NCBI GenBank assembly: GCA_965230485.1
Contig: CBDDLA010000001.1
Location: 3,782,001-3,846,000, forward strand
Direction of reading: 5' to 3'
DNA length: 64,000 bases
Source: Putridiphycobacter sp965230485
GTDB lineage: Bacteria > Bacteroidota > Bacteroidia > Flavobacteriales_D > Crocinitomicaceae
Below are positions 25,696-35,042 of the stretch, one piece after another. The notes beneath the pieces were generated by a model. It was not told the DNA's origin and made no database searches. It saw nothing but the letters and a program-made list of their open reading frames with translations. Position numbers and translations under genes: made by a program. Each line of letters opens with the position of its first letter. Position 1 is the stretch's first letter.

Positions 25696-26961
25696 ATGGA
25701 GGCAAAGCAGAAATCACCAATACATATTATAATATTACTTGTTCTGGCTGGTGAGTCGATATTTGTCCTACCTTTTGTGATCGCAAGAGTTTTTCGCCCA
25801 ACGTTTTTAGCTACATTTGATTTGACAAATTATGAGTTTGGAATTTGCCTTTCTGCTTATGGAATTGTCGCATTATTCTCTTATATTTTCGGTGGCCGCC
25901 TTGCTGATAATTACGCACCTAATCAATTGATGGCCGTTGCATTGTTATTGACAGCTCTTGGAGGTTTTTTTATGGCTATTTTCCCAACTTTTAGCCTGAT
26001 GAAATACCTTTATGGGTATTTTGGTTTTACAACAATTTGTTTATTTTGGAGCGCAATGATAAAGGCCACTCGAATTTGGGGTGGATATAGTAGACAGGGC
26101 AGAGCCTTTGGTTTTTTAGATGGTGGTAGAGGCTTGGTAGGGGCGGGTTTTGGATTACTTGGATTTGTAGTATTTTCATTTTTTTTGTCGAGGGAGATGC
26201 CAGCGGATATTGACATGTTGAGTTTAGGAGAGCGAAAATCTGCTTTTAGAAATGTCATATTGGTTACATCACTCTTTGTTGCAGTAATTGGAGTTATTGT
26301 TCTTTTTTTTATGAAGCAAAAATCTGATAAAGAGCTAATTGAAACAAATCAATCTTTTTCATTTAAAAATATTTTAACGGTCATTAAAATAAAGCCCATT
26401 TGGTGGTTAATGATTATTATTTTATGTGCTTACGTTGGTTACAAAATGACTGATGACTTCTCGTTATATGCAAGAGAGGTTATGTTATATAACGAAGTAG
26501 AGTCTGCTAAAATTGGAACATTGTTGCTTTTTACCAGACCTATCGTTGGAATTGGAATAGGTTTTTTAGCAGATTTAACAAAACCAACATTATTAATGAA
26601 AACAGGATTTGTGATAACAGCAATAGGAGCATTACTTATGGCTTCTGGTTTTTTAGCACCAGGACTTACTGTTTTTTTCTTTGTGAGTATTATTACTGTT
26701 GCATTGGGGGTATACGCTCTACGTGCACTATATTTTGCTGTATTGAATCAAGCTAAAGTTCCAATTGCGCTAACTGGTACTGCGGTTGGTATTGTCTCGT
26801 TTGTTGGTTACATGCCGGATATATTTATGGGACCAGCAATGGGATATTTGCTCGACAAATCGCCTGGAGAGCTGGGACATCAACACGTGTTTTTGATGTG
26901 TGCTATTTTTGCTACAATTGGTTTTTTTGCTACTGTCTTATTTAAGAAAGCTTCTACTTAA
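25696..26961 (+). CDS. MFS transporter
   Basis: A 421-residue protein with twelve predicted membrane helices and a central cytosolic loop (about residues 205-225). The loop 2-3 motif reads FGGRLADNYAPNQLM, matching the MFS G-x-x-x-D-R/K-type motif A. The substrate cannot be read from the sequence. The gene ends convergent with plsC, and the two coding regions overlap by 8 bases. Confidence 0.88.
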   Translation: MEAKQKSPIHIIILLVLAGESIFVLPFVIARVFRPTFLATFDLTNYEFGICLSAYGIVALFSYIFGGRLADNYAPNQLMAVALLLTALGGFFMAIFPTFSLMKYLYGYFGFTTICLFWSAMIKATRIWGGYSRQGRAFGFLDGGRGLVGAGFGLLGFVVFSFFLSREMPADIDMLSLGERKSAFRNVILVTSLFVAVIGVIVLFFMKQKSDKELIETNQSFSFKNILTVIKIKPIWWLMIIILCAYVGYKMTDDFSLYAREVMLYNEVESAKIGTLLLFTRPIVGIGIGFLADLTKPTLLMKTGFVITAIGALLMASGFLAPGLTVFFFVSIITVALGVYALRALYFAVLNQAKVPIALTGTAVGIVSFVGYMPDIFMGPAMGYLLDKSPGELGHQHVFLMCAIFATIGFFATVLFKKAST

Positions 26962-27673
26962 TTTCAAGTAATGCTTTGATGCTCTCTTCAGCTTTGACTT
27001 TCAGCTCGTTAATAGCTTTAATGTCATCAGTGTTTTCTTGTTTAAATTCTGATCCATATTTGACAACAACTTTACCTTTGCTCAGGTTTAATAATTTCCC
27101 ACCTGGCCAAATTTTATTTCCCCCTATAATCGCAACAGGTAAAATTGTCATTTTTGATTTTACCGCAATATGAAAAGTACCTTTTTTAAAAGGTAAAAGC
27201 TTGCCCTCATCATCAAAAGTTCCTTCTGGAAAAACCAATACGTTTTTGCCTTCTTTTAACTTATTAGCTGCAATTTTCATGCTTCGAATCGATCTTTTTG
27301 GGTTAGACCGGTCAATAAAAATCATACCTAGCAGCCACATCATCCAACCAAAGAAGGGAATTCTTAGTAGTTCGCGCTTAGCAATAAAATAGATATTTTT
27401 TGGATAAGCACATAGTAAAATTGGTACGTCTAAATAAGAAGTATGATTAGACATAATAATGTAGTTTTTAGTATGGTCAATGTTTTCGATCCCTTTAACT
27501 TGTAAATCTATTCCTACTATAAATAATATAAAAGGGGCCCAAACCCGCCTAACTATGATTAACACCCATGGTGGATAGAATGTTAATACTAAAGTAACCA
27601 TAGTTACGGCAATTATCATTATGGTCCAGATTATAAGGATAAATAGTTTTATGGCAGATAGAATAGCTTTCAT
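26954..27673 (-). CDS. plsC: 1-acyl-sn-glycerol-3-phosphate acyltransferase
   Basis: The 239-residue enzyme has two N-terminal membrane helices and the acyltransferase motifs NHTSYLD (H77, D82) and FPEGTF. It acylates lysophosphatidic acid to phosphatidic acid at the inner membrane. Its start overlaps the stop of priA by one base, so the two are translationally coupled. The 3' end overlaps the convergent MFS gene by 8 bases. Confidence 0.92.
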   Translation of the reverse strand: MKAILSAIKLFILIIWTIMIIAVTMVTLVLTFYPPWVLIIVRRVWAPFILFIVGIDLQVKGIENIDHTKNYIIMSNHTSYLDVPILLCAYPKNIYFIAKRELLRIPFFGWMMWLLGMIFIDRSNPKRSIRSMKIAANKLKEGKNVLVFPEGTFDDEGKLLPFKKGTFHIAVKSKMTILPVAIIGGNKIWPGGKLLNLSKGKVVVKYGSEFKQENTDDIKAINELKVKAEESIKALLEIK

Positions 27674-30183
27674 TATTGGGGATCAACATCAATTACCACT
27701 CTTACTGAGCGGTAATCGTGCTTAGATAAGAAGTTATTAATTTGTTCATGTAAAATATCTTTCACTTTAGCAGGGCTTGCTGATCGTTCAAATTTAATAG
27801 TAATATTCATTAAATAATAATTTCTAACCCGAGCAATTAATGGTGCTTCTGGCCCTTGAAGTCTGTCTTTAAAAATTGTTTTTAAGTTATTCGCCAATTC
27901 ATGTGATGCTACTTCTAGCGTATTCCTGTCTTTGTGCCTTAGTTGAACAAATATGACTCTATAAAATGGTGGGTAGTTAAAATTTCGTCTTTCTATTAAT
28001 TCTTGATTATACATGCCTAAATAATTGTGAGACATTACTTTTTGTATTATCCAATGGTTTGGCTCAAAACTTTGTATAATCACTTTACCGCGTTTAGACT
28101 TTCTACCAGCTCTACCAGCAACCTGACTCATTAATTGATAGGATCGTTCAAATGCTCTAAAGTCAGGAAATTTCAACATTTGATCAGCACTTAATATGCC
28201 CACTAGTCCAACATTATCAAAGTCCAACCCCTTTGTCACCATCTGTGTGCCAATTAATACATCAATTTCCCTTGCTTCAAATTCAGAAATAATAGTTTGG
28301 TAGGCATTTTTCGTTCTAGTGGAGTCAAGGTCAAGCCGTTTGATTGTTATCTTAGGGAAATATATACTTAGCTCATCTTCAATTTTCTCGGTGCCAAATC
28401 CAAGCATTTTTAGCTTACGACTGCCGCAGGCACCACAAGAAGATGGAGGGGTCAAAAAATAACCACAATAATGACATTTTAAAACGTTTATCGCTTTGTG
28501 ATAGGTTAAGGAAACGTCACAATTTTTGCACTGAGGTGTCCAGTGACATTGCTCGCATGTCCATAAAGGTGTATAACCTCTTCGGTTTTGAAATAAAATA
28601 ATCTGCTCTTTTCTCTCAAGTGCCTCTTCCATTTCTTTCATGAGTAGAGACGAAAAGTGAGATTTCATGGATTTCTGTTTCGTTTCTTTTTCCAGATCAG
28701 CACACTGTATTTCTGGTAATTTCACACCACCATACCTTTCAGATATTGATACTAGTCCATATCTTCCTTCTGAGGCATTAAAATAAGTTTCTATTGATGG
28801 AGTAGCAGAACCTAGCAAGACTTTTGCTTTATGCTGTCTAGCTAAAACAATACTGACATCTCTGGCGTTATATCGTGGGGAAGGATCATATTGTTTAAAT
28901 GAGTTTTCATGTTCTTCATCCACAATTATTAAACCGAGTTTTTGAAATGGAAGAAAAATCGACGATCGTGCCCCAAGAATGATCCTATATTGATTTTGAC
29001 TATTATTGAGTATTTGTTGCCAGATTTCTATCCGTTCATTTTGATTAAATCGGCTATGATAAACACCAACTAAATCACCAAAATAGGCTTTGAGTCGTTT
29101 GATTAATTGAGTGGTTAGAGCTATTTCGGGAAGCAAGAATAATACCTGTTCACCTTTTTTTAAGGCCATTTCAATTAACTTGACATAAATTTCTGTTTTT
29201 CCAGAAGATGTGACGCCATGTAATAATACAATATCCTTATTTTCGAATTCTTGTTTTACATCTTCAAACGCTTTTTTTTGAGCATCAGATAAATCCTTGA
29301 TCGTATCTAAATTTTCATTTGAAACAGCTAAACGTGATACTTCAGCACTAAAGATTTCTATAATTTCTTTTTTGGCCAAAGTCATTACAGAAGATTCAGA
29401 TACATTTTGATTTAAAAGTACTTTTTTGAGTACTGGTATTTGGCTATTACTTTGCCAATTTGTGAGTTGTATTATTTTCAATAGTGCTGAGACTTGACCT
29501 TCTGCTTTTTTATTTTTTTCTAAGCGGTTCAGTACTTCAGCTAACCTCTCTTCGTCAAGGTATTGGTCACGTAATTTTACAAAAGAAACAAATTTAGGTC
29601 GGTATTTAGACTTTAATTCTGTACTAACTATAGCCACTTTTTTTTCAATTAGGCTTTTAATGATTGGCTGAATCGTTTTAATCTGAATAATTTCTGCAAT
29701 TTCTTTTAAAGTGAGTTCTTCTTGTAATTCTAGCGCTTCAAGAATTAAGTATTCTTTGTCGGATAAATTATTGAATGACTCTTTATGTTCTGGGTGTAAG
29801 CAGATAATAGTTTCGCTGGCTAACTTAAAATTACTAGGTAAAGCGGCATTCATTACATCCCCAATATCAGCCATATAATATGACGAAATCCAATGCCAAA
29901 GTTCGAGTTGTTTTGGAGTGACAATTGGGTTTTCATCTAGTATGGTTTCAACATATTTAACTTGATAGTTTTTTGGAACCTCTTCATGAATATGTCTAAC
30001 AATCCCTGTATAGTACTTACTTCGACCCAATGGCACTATAACACGTTTTCCTTCAGCAATATGATCATTTAGCTCAAACGGTACCCTGTACGTATAAGTA
30101 TTAGGAATACTTAACGGTAAAATAACATCAACAAAATAGGTAATCCGTTCGCTCAATCCAATATTATTTATTAATATGGCCAA
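27673..30183 (-). CDS. priA: Primosomal protein N' (replication restart helicase PriA)
   Basis: The 836-residue helicase has the N-terminal DNA-binding domain (YFVDVILPLSIPNTYTYRVP), Walker A GVTSSGKTEIY (about residue 325), DEEH box (VDEEHENSFKQ) and the eight-cysteine zinc region with CEQCHW, CKNC, CHYC and CGACG. The RAGRKSKRGKVIIQ motif VI is intact. It reloads the replisome at stalled forks. No ATG is available at the N-terminus: TTG at 30183 overlaps the rhodanese gene by 13 bases, while a second TTG at 30156 would give 827 residues, start nearer the conserved YFVDV block and leave no overlap. plsC follows, coupled by a one-base overlap. Confidence 0.95.
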   Translation of the reverse strand: MAILINNIGLSERITYFVDVILPLSIPNTYTYRVPFELNDHIAEGKRVIVPLGRSKYYTGIVRHIHEEVPKNYQVKYVETILDENPIVTPKQLELWHWISSYYMADIGDVMNAALPSNFKLASETIICLHPEHKESFNNLSDKEYLILEALELQEELTLKEIAEIIQIKTIQPIIKSLIEKKVAIVSTELKSKYRPKFVSFVKLRDQYLDEERLAEVLNRLEKNKKAEGQVSALLKIIQLTNWQSNSQIPVLKKVLLNQNVSESSVMTLAKKEIIEIFSAEVSRLAVSNENLDTIKDLSDAQKKAFEDVKQEFENKDIVLLHGVTSSGKTEIYVKLIEMALKKGEQVLFLLPEIALTTQLIKRLKAYFGDLVGVYHSRFNQNERIEIWQQILNNSQNQYRIILGARSSIFLPFQKLGLIIVDEEHENSFKQYDPSPRYNARDVSIVLARQHKAKVLLGSATPSIETYFNASEGRYGLVSISERYGGVKLPEIQCADLEKETKQKSMKSHFSSLLMKEMEEALERKEQIILFQNRRGYTPLWTCEQCHWTPQCKNCDVSLTYHKAINVLKCHYCGYFLTPPSSCGACGSRKLKMLGFGTEKIEDELSIYFPKITIKRLDLDSTRTKNAYQTIISEFEAREIDVLIGTQMVTKGLDFDNVGLVGILSADQMLKFPDFRAFERSYQLMSQVAGRAGRKSKRGKVIIQSFEPNHWIIQKVMSHNYLGMYNQELIERRNFNYPPFYRVIFVQLRHKDRNTLEVASHELANNLKTIFKDRLQGPEAPLIARVRNYYLMNITIKFERSASPAKVKDILHEQINNFLSKHDYRSVRVVIDVDPQ

Positions 30184-30599
30184 TTACCATAACCTCCTAT
30201 AAGGTTGTAAACTGTCTTAAACCCATTATCCTTTAATGCTTTCATAGCTTTGCTACTTCTTCCTCCGGCTTGGCAAAACACGATAATAGGCTGATCTTTA
30301 TTAATTTCCATAATATTTTCGAGAAATTGGTCATCTAGAAAGTTGCTGTTTTGAGCGGTTTCTATCGTACCATTTTCGAATTCTTCTGGGGTTCGAACGT
30401 CAATTAATTTTGCCAAATTTTGATCAATTAATGACTTACATTCTTCAGCAGATATGTCTTTGGCAGTATTTGTCTTTTGAGAATGTTCAACTTCCTTTTC
30501 AGTCGATTTATTGGAATTATTTTCAGAATTAGTATTTTTTTCTTGACTATTACAAGAGATTAACAATATCAGGCTTAAAGTTACCGTAACTAGTTTCAT
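30171..30599 (-). CDS. Rhodanese-domain lipoprotein
   Basis: A 142-residue lipoprotein (MKLVTVTLSLILLISC, lipid Cys 16). A low-complexity linker rich in Asn, Ser and Glu precedes a single rhodanese domain (about 50-142) with LIDVRTPEEFENG and the active-site loop VFCQAGGRSSKAM, whose Cys is present. It should handle sulfur transfer or oxidised thiols in the periplasm; the substrate is unknown. It is first in the priA-plsC transcription unit. Confidence 0.88.
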   Translation of the reverse strand: MKLVTVTLSLILLISCNSQEKNTNSENNSNKSTEKEVEHSQKTNTAKDISAEECKSLIDQNLAKLIDVRTPEEFENGTIETAQNSNFLDDQFLENIMEINKDQPIIVFCQAGGRSSKAMKALKDNGFKTVYNLIGGYGNWPY

Positions 30600-30686
30600 A
30601 ATTTAGGTTTGATTTCGATATACAAAAGTACAAAAATGAAATGAGGAAAGTCAATTCATTGGTTAGATTATAGGTCAAAACGATTG

Positions 30687-33600
30687 TCACCTAATAATTG
30701 TAACGTTACCCGTAAGTGTTCGTGTTTGATCAGAAACGCTCTCTTCGAATTTTAAAAGCCATACATAGGCGTCAATTGGCATCTGTCTTCCTTGGTAAGT
30801 GCCGTCCCATCCAAATTCAGGATTTTTACTCTCAAAAATTATCTCTCCCCATCTATTAAAAATCATTAGATGGTAAGTATTGTCATTTATTCCTGTGGTA
30901 ACTATCGGTTTAAAAACAGAGTTGAGATTTCCAGAACTGAAAGGTGTAAAAGCATTTGGAACATATACTAGACTATTTTCGTCAATCTCAATAAATTGGG
31001 AGAGGCTATCACCACAATTATTATCTGAATAAACAACCAAAGTCACTTTTTTGAAACTTGAATAATCATTAAATATATGGTTAAACATTGAATCAGAAGA
31101 TATTAAGTTATTATCAATATACCACGCCCAATTATCTGCTGAGTTAGACAAACTTTCGAAAAAATATTCAATTTCAATGGCTCCTCTATCTGCAATACCA
31201 TAATTAAAATTTGCTGATGGTTTATCATTAACGGTTATAAATTCACTTTTTTCTAATTCAGATATACAGCCGTTTGTTGATTCAACGGTAAGCGTGACAT
31301 CATATAAGCCAGCTACTGTGTACGATATTGTAGGTGATTTTAAATCTGAAAATTTTCCATTTCCAAAGTCCCAGTAATAACTTTGGATATTATCGTTTGA
31401 TGATATTTCGGTCAAATTTTCAATTCGAATATCATCTAACTCGCACTTTATGGTCTCGGTATCAAAGTCAATATTAGTTACTGAAAAATCAACGGTTATG
31501 GAATCTTTTGCCAAACAACTCAATTCAGTTACTGTAACAAAATAGAGTCCAGGACTTTTTATTACCAAAGACGCATTTGAGCTATTGTCGTTCCATAAGT
31601 ATTGAGTATTTGAAGATTGGTAGACATTAACCTCTACAGAATCATTTTCGCAGAGAAGTAAATCAGGTCCTAGTTCTACGTCCAGTAAAATTTTCTCTAC
31701 TTGAACAGTATCGTATGCCTTACACAGGTTGATATCAGTAAGTGTTACAAATACAAGTTCACTTTGGTTTGTAGAATAGGTAGGGGCCGTTGAATTATCA
31801 TGCCAAAGATATGTTGCACCGTTTTGCGTGATATTCCAAGATATACTTTGGTTTTCACATAAGCTTGTATCCGGCCCAAGGTTAACAGAAGGTGAATTAA
31901 AATAGTCAACAATAATAGTGTCTGATGCAGTACACCCGTTATCGCTAAGTTCTACCCAAACTTGACTTTGATTATAAATTGTTACTGCAGAGTCAGTTTC
32001 CTGATTAGACCATAGTATATTAGCATTCGTATTTGGTACAAATAGAATTATTGAATCACCTGGGCAAAGGCTTGTATCCGACCCTAAATTGGGTTGATGA
32101 AGCGTTACAAAATCTATAATAATAGTATCGTGGTATTCACAATTATTTTGAGTTAAAATAATAGAAATTGTATCTTCAGTAGCAACCGTAATGGTTGAAA
32201 GTATTGAATTATCGTTCCATAAATATGAAGCTCCAGGGGTAGTTGCGTCTAAAGTAATGGATGCTGATTGACATAAAGAGGTGTCATTACCCAAGTCAAA
32301 ATTTGGTGGAATGAAGTAATCTATTTGAATTGAGTCAGAATATGAGCAACCATCTACGGTAGTAATATCTACATAATATTGTCCGGTACTATGAACAGTT
32401 AAAGTAGGTGCATTCGTATTATCATTCCACAAATAAGAAGCTCCTGTAGTTGTAGCATCTAATACAATAGAATCATTGAGGCAAAGTGTAGTGTCATTGC
32501 CAATATTGAAGGAAATGATTGGGTAATTTGTTAATATCATGGTGTCACTGTATGAACAACCATATTTTATTATATCTAACCATACTGTATCCGCTAAGTA
32601 ATAAATGGTAGAAGAATCTGAAAATCCATTACTCCAAAAATAATTACTTGCGCCCAGTTGAGGGTCTAACTCAATGGAGTCACCCATGCAGAATATGGTA
32701 TCATTACCAAGAAAATCAGTCATTTCAGGATAATAAGTAATGACAATAGTATCGTAATACTGGCAATTATTCTGTGTTAGAATGATTGAAACGGTATCTT
32801 CAGAATTGATTGTTCTGGTGGGTAAAATTGATGCATTATCCCATAAATAATTGACACCAGGAGTTGTTGCATCAAGCGTTATAGAAGCCAATTGACATAA
32901 AGAAGTGTCATTTCCAAGATCAAAGACTGGAGGTGTATAATAATCAACTTGAATCGAATCTGAATATAAACAACCATCAGCAGTTGTTAGATCAACGTAA
33001 TATTGACCGGAAGTATGAACAGTTAACGTAGGATTAATAGAATTATCATTCCAAAGATAGGAGGCACCCATGTAAGTAGCATCTAAAATAATTGAATCAT
33101 AAATACAAAGAGTAGTGTCGTTACCTAAATTTAAACTTGGAATTGGATGATTGGTCATTATAAGAGAGTCTCTGGAAGTACAACCATTCTTAATGACTTC
33201 CAACCAAACTGTGTCAGCTACATAAAAAGTTGTTGATGAGTCTGTTGAGCCATTACTCCATAAGTAACTTGAAGCACCAAGTTGCAGGTTAAATTGTATT
33301 GAGTCCGTAGAACAAAACATGGTGTCGTTACCCAAAAAATCACTTAAAACGGGAAAATAATCTATGACAATAGTGTCGTAGTATTGACAATTGTTTTGAC
33401 TTAAAATAACCGATACTGTGTCTTCCGGAGCACTAATATTAATTGTTGACATTATAGAATTATCATGCCACAAATAGGATGCACCAGGTACTGCGGCATC
33501 TAAAGTAATTGAAGCTGATTGACATAGAGAAGTATCATTTCCTAAATCAAAAATTGGAGGCGTAAAATAACTAATTTGAATAGAGTCTGTATACAAACAG

Positions 33601-34640
33601 CCACTTGCTGTAATGTCAACGAAGTATTGTCCTGCAGCACCAACATGAAGTACTGAATCGGTACTGGCATCATTCCATAAGTATGTTGCTCCAGCACTTG
33701 TTGCATCAAGTGTAATGGAATCATTAACACAAAGCGTAGTATCATTACCTAAAATTGAACTATTGTTAATCGGGTTAGTGATCACAATTGTGTCATAATA
33801 AGTGCAAAGGCTACTATCTGCTTGTACCCAGTATGTTCCAGGAGAATATATTTTCGTAAAAGAGTTGGTGTCAGTGTTACTCCAAAGGAAACTAAAATCG
33901 TTAAATCCTGTAATAGTAATACTTAAAGAGTCACCAGTACATAATATTGTATCATTTCCAATATCAAGTGTTTTAAAGCAATCTACTAATGGTGCTAAAT
34001 TAATATCGTCAATTCCCATTCTTAATGCTCCTGAAGAATCAGTTGTTGATAAAGATCGATCGGTATCGTCATCAGAAGGAATAAATTTAAAAGTATGAGA
34101 AGTGGCGGTTGGAAAGAAGTTGATGGTATCATAGTCCCATACCAGGTTATTAGAGCTAAATGGAAGATGACTTACACTTAATTTTGAGGTGGTCAGGAGT
34201 ACATTGTCCATATAAATATCCCATGAACCACTGGTATCTATCGCATTGATTTGTTTAACTACTGTTTGATAAAAGCTGATTTGATACTCTTGTGTAGGGT
34301 CAAGACCTGTAACGTTTTGTTCTATACCCTCGTGAAAAACTGTTGCCGAAGAAATTTCGCCATAAAGACCGCTTACAAATGTGTTTCCGCCATTCGGATT
34401 CCCTCGAATTCCTGTCACTATACTAGGTCCTGAAGAACCGCATACGTCCGGAATGGATTGAAGCGCACCAGTTGACATATTAATTGCATCAGTATGTGGA
34501 ATGGTAGTCCAGTCATCTGGTGATGAGCTTATTGCTATAGTGTCCTCAAGTCCGGGATTTATAAAATTTTGAGCATATGAAGCCAAAGGCATTGAGCCTG
34601 AGACAAAGAAAAATAATAATAATGTTAATCTAACTGGCAA
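30687..34640 (-). CDS. T9SS type B sorted adhesin-like protein with 12 Ig-like repeats and a PKD domain
   Basis: A 1317-residue secreted protein. A signal peptide (cut before QNFINP) is followed by an N-terminal beta-sandwich domain (about 25-215), twelve repeats of about 69 residues, a PKD domain (YYWDFGNGKF, SYTVAGLYDVTL) and a gliding-motility-type C-terminal signal (VPNAFTPFSSGNLNSVFKP ... FNRWGEIIFES ... GWDGTYQGRQMPIDAYVW). Each repeat has the pattern LGNDTSLC...ITLDA...GASYLWNDNS...D-S/T-I, with two Cys. Three repeat types recur in the fixed order A-B-C-A-B-C-A-B. The T9SS exports it and the C-terminal domain is removed or kept at the surface. The start is TTG at 34640: an in-frame TAA lies six codons upstream and no ATG precedes the signal peptide. 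Confidence 0.93.
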   Translation of the reverse strand: MPVRLTLLLFFFVSGSMPLASYAQNFINPGLEDTIAISSSPDDWTTIPHTDAINMSTGALQSIPDVCGSSGPSIVTGIRGNPNGGNTFVSGLYGEISSATVFHEGIEQNVTGLDPTQEYQISFYQTVVKQINAIDTSGSWDIYMDNVLLTTSKLSVSHLPFSSNNLVWDYDTINFFPTATSHTFKFIPSDDDTDRSLSTTDSSGALRMGIDDINLAPLVDCFKTLDIGNDTILCTGDSLSITITGFNDFSFLWSNTDTNSFTKIYSPGTYWVQADSSLCTYYDTIVITNPINNSSILGNDTTLCVNDSITLDATSAGATYLWNDASTDSVLHVGAAGQYFVDITASGCLYTDSIQISYFTPPIFDLGNDTSLCQSASITLDAAVPGASYLWHDNSIMSTINISAPEDTVSVILSQNNCQYYDTIVIDYFPVLSDFLGNDTMFCSTDSIQFNLQLGASSYLWSNGSTDSSTTFYVADTVWLEVIKNGCTSRDSLIMTNHPIPSLNLGNDTTLCIYDSIILDATYMGASYLWNDNSINPTLTVHTSGQYYVDLTTADGCLYSDSIQVDYYTPPVFDLGNDTSLCQLASITLDATTPGVNYLWDNASILPTRTINSEDTVSIILTQNNCQYYDTIVITYYPEMTDFLGNDTIFCMGDSIELDPQLGASNYFWSNGFSDSSTIYYLADTVWLDIIKYGCSYSDTMILTNYPIISFNIGNDTTLCLNDSIVLDATTTGASYLWNDNTNAPTLTVHSTGQYYVDITTVDGCSYSDSIQIDYFIPPNFDLGNDTSLCQSASITLDATTPGASYLWNDNSILSTITVATEDTISIILTQNNCEYHDTIIIDFVTLHQPNLGSDTSLCPGDSIILFVPNTNANILWSNQETDSAVTIYNQSQVWVELSDNGCTASDTIIVDYFNSPSVNLGPDTSLCENQSISWNITQNGATYLWHDNSTAPTYSTNQSELVFVTLTDINLCKAYDTVQVEKILLDVELGPDLLLCENDSVEVNVYQSSNTQYLWNDNSSNASLVIKSPGLYFVTVTELSCLAKDSITVDFSVTNIDFDTETIKCELDDIRIENLTEISSNDNIQSYYWDFGNGKFSDLKSPTISYTVAGLYDVTLTVESTNGCISELEKSEFITVNDKPSANFNYGIADRGAIEIEYFFESLSNSADNWAWYIDNNLISSDSMFNHIFNDYSSFKKVTLVVYSDNNCGDSLSQFIEIDENSLVYVPNAFTPFSSGNLNSVFKPIVTTGINDNTYHLMIFNRWGEIIFESKNPEFGWDGTYQGRQMPIDAYVWLLKFEESVSDQTRTLTGNVTIIR
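32200..33800 (-). repeat. 624-bp higher-order tandem repeat inside the T9SS type B gene
   Basis: Equivalent positions of type A repeats fall at 33747, 33123 and 32499 (624 bp apart each time). Type B repeats fall at 33541, 32914 and 32290 (627 and 624 bp). One period equals three Ig-like modules (208 residues). The array spans about 2.6 periods; the boundaries given are approximate. Confidence 0.85.
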
Positions 34641-35042
34641 TGCTACGAATGTCGATTAAATAAAATTTGGGTCGTTAAATATATAAAATTTATTTAACAT
34701 AGTAACGTTGAACCCTCTGCAAATACAATGAATACGGCAATATTGAATCGATAACACAAGCTAACAAAAATCATAAATGCTTAAATTACAATGTGTGTTA
34801 ATTATCTTATTTTAATGCAATCAGTTAAGTAAACACTTAAAAAGTTTCTTATGATACTTGAACACTTTAAAAGTGTACCCTTTAATATTATAGATAAGCT
34901 TAAATTATATGTTAGGTAATCAAGATGAAAACCAAAATAGGGCTTTCAAAAATTAAATAATTACTATTGGTAAGAAATTATTTATGAGGGATAATAACTG
35001 TTCTCCCTTTTTTTATGCATATTTGGTCACATATAAAATACA
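34641..35042. other. Intergenic region of about 400 bp between divergent genes
   Basis: No gene is supported. The region holds the promoters of the divergent T9SS gene and UMF1 transporter. CATATTTG at 35018-35025 matches the -7 consensus in 7 of 8 positions, 17 bases before the ATG at 35043. A 15-base palindrome, ACACTTT-A-AAAGTGT, lies at 34862-34876 and could be an operator. Confidence 0.4.

Noticed and set aside
32200..33800. CRISPR-like or satellite repeat array
   Set aside because: The periodic sequence is fully coding in one minus-strand frame as Ig-like protein modules; there are no short direct repeats with unique spacers.
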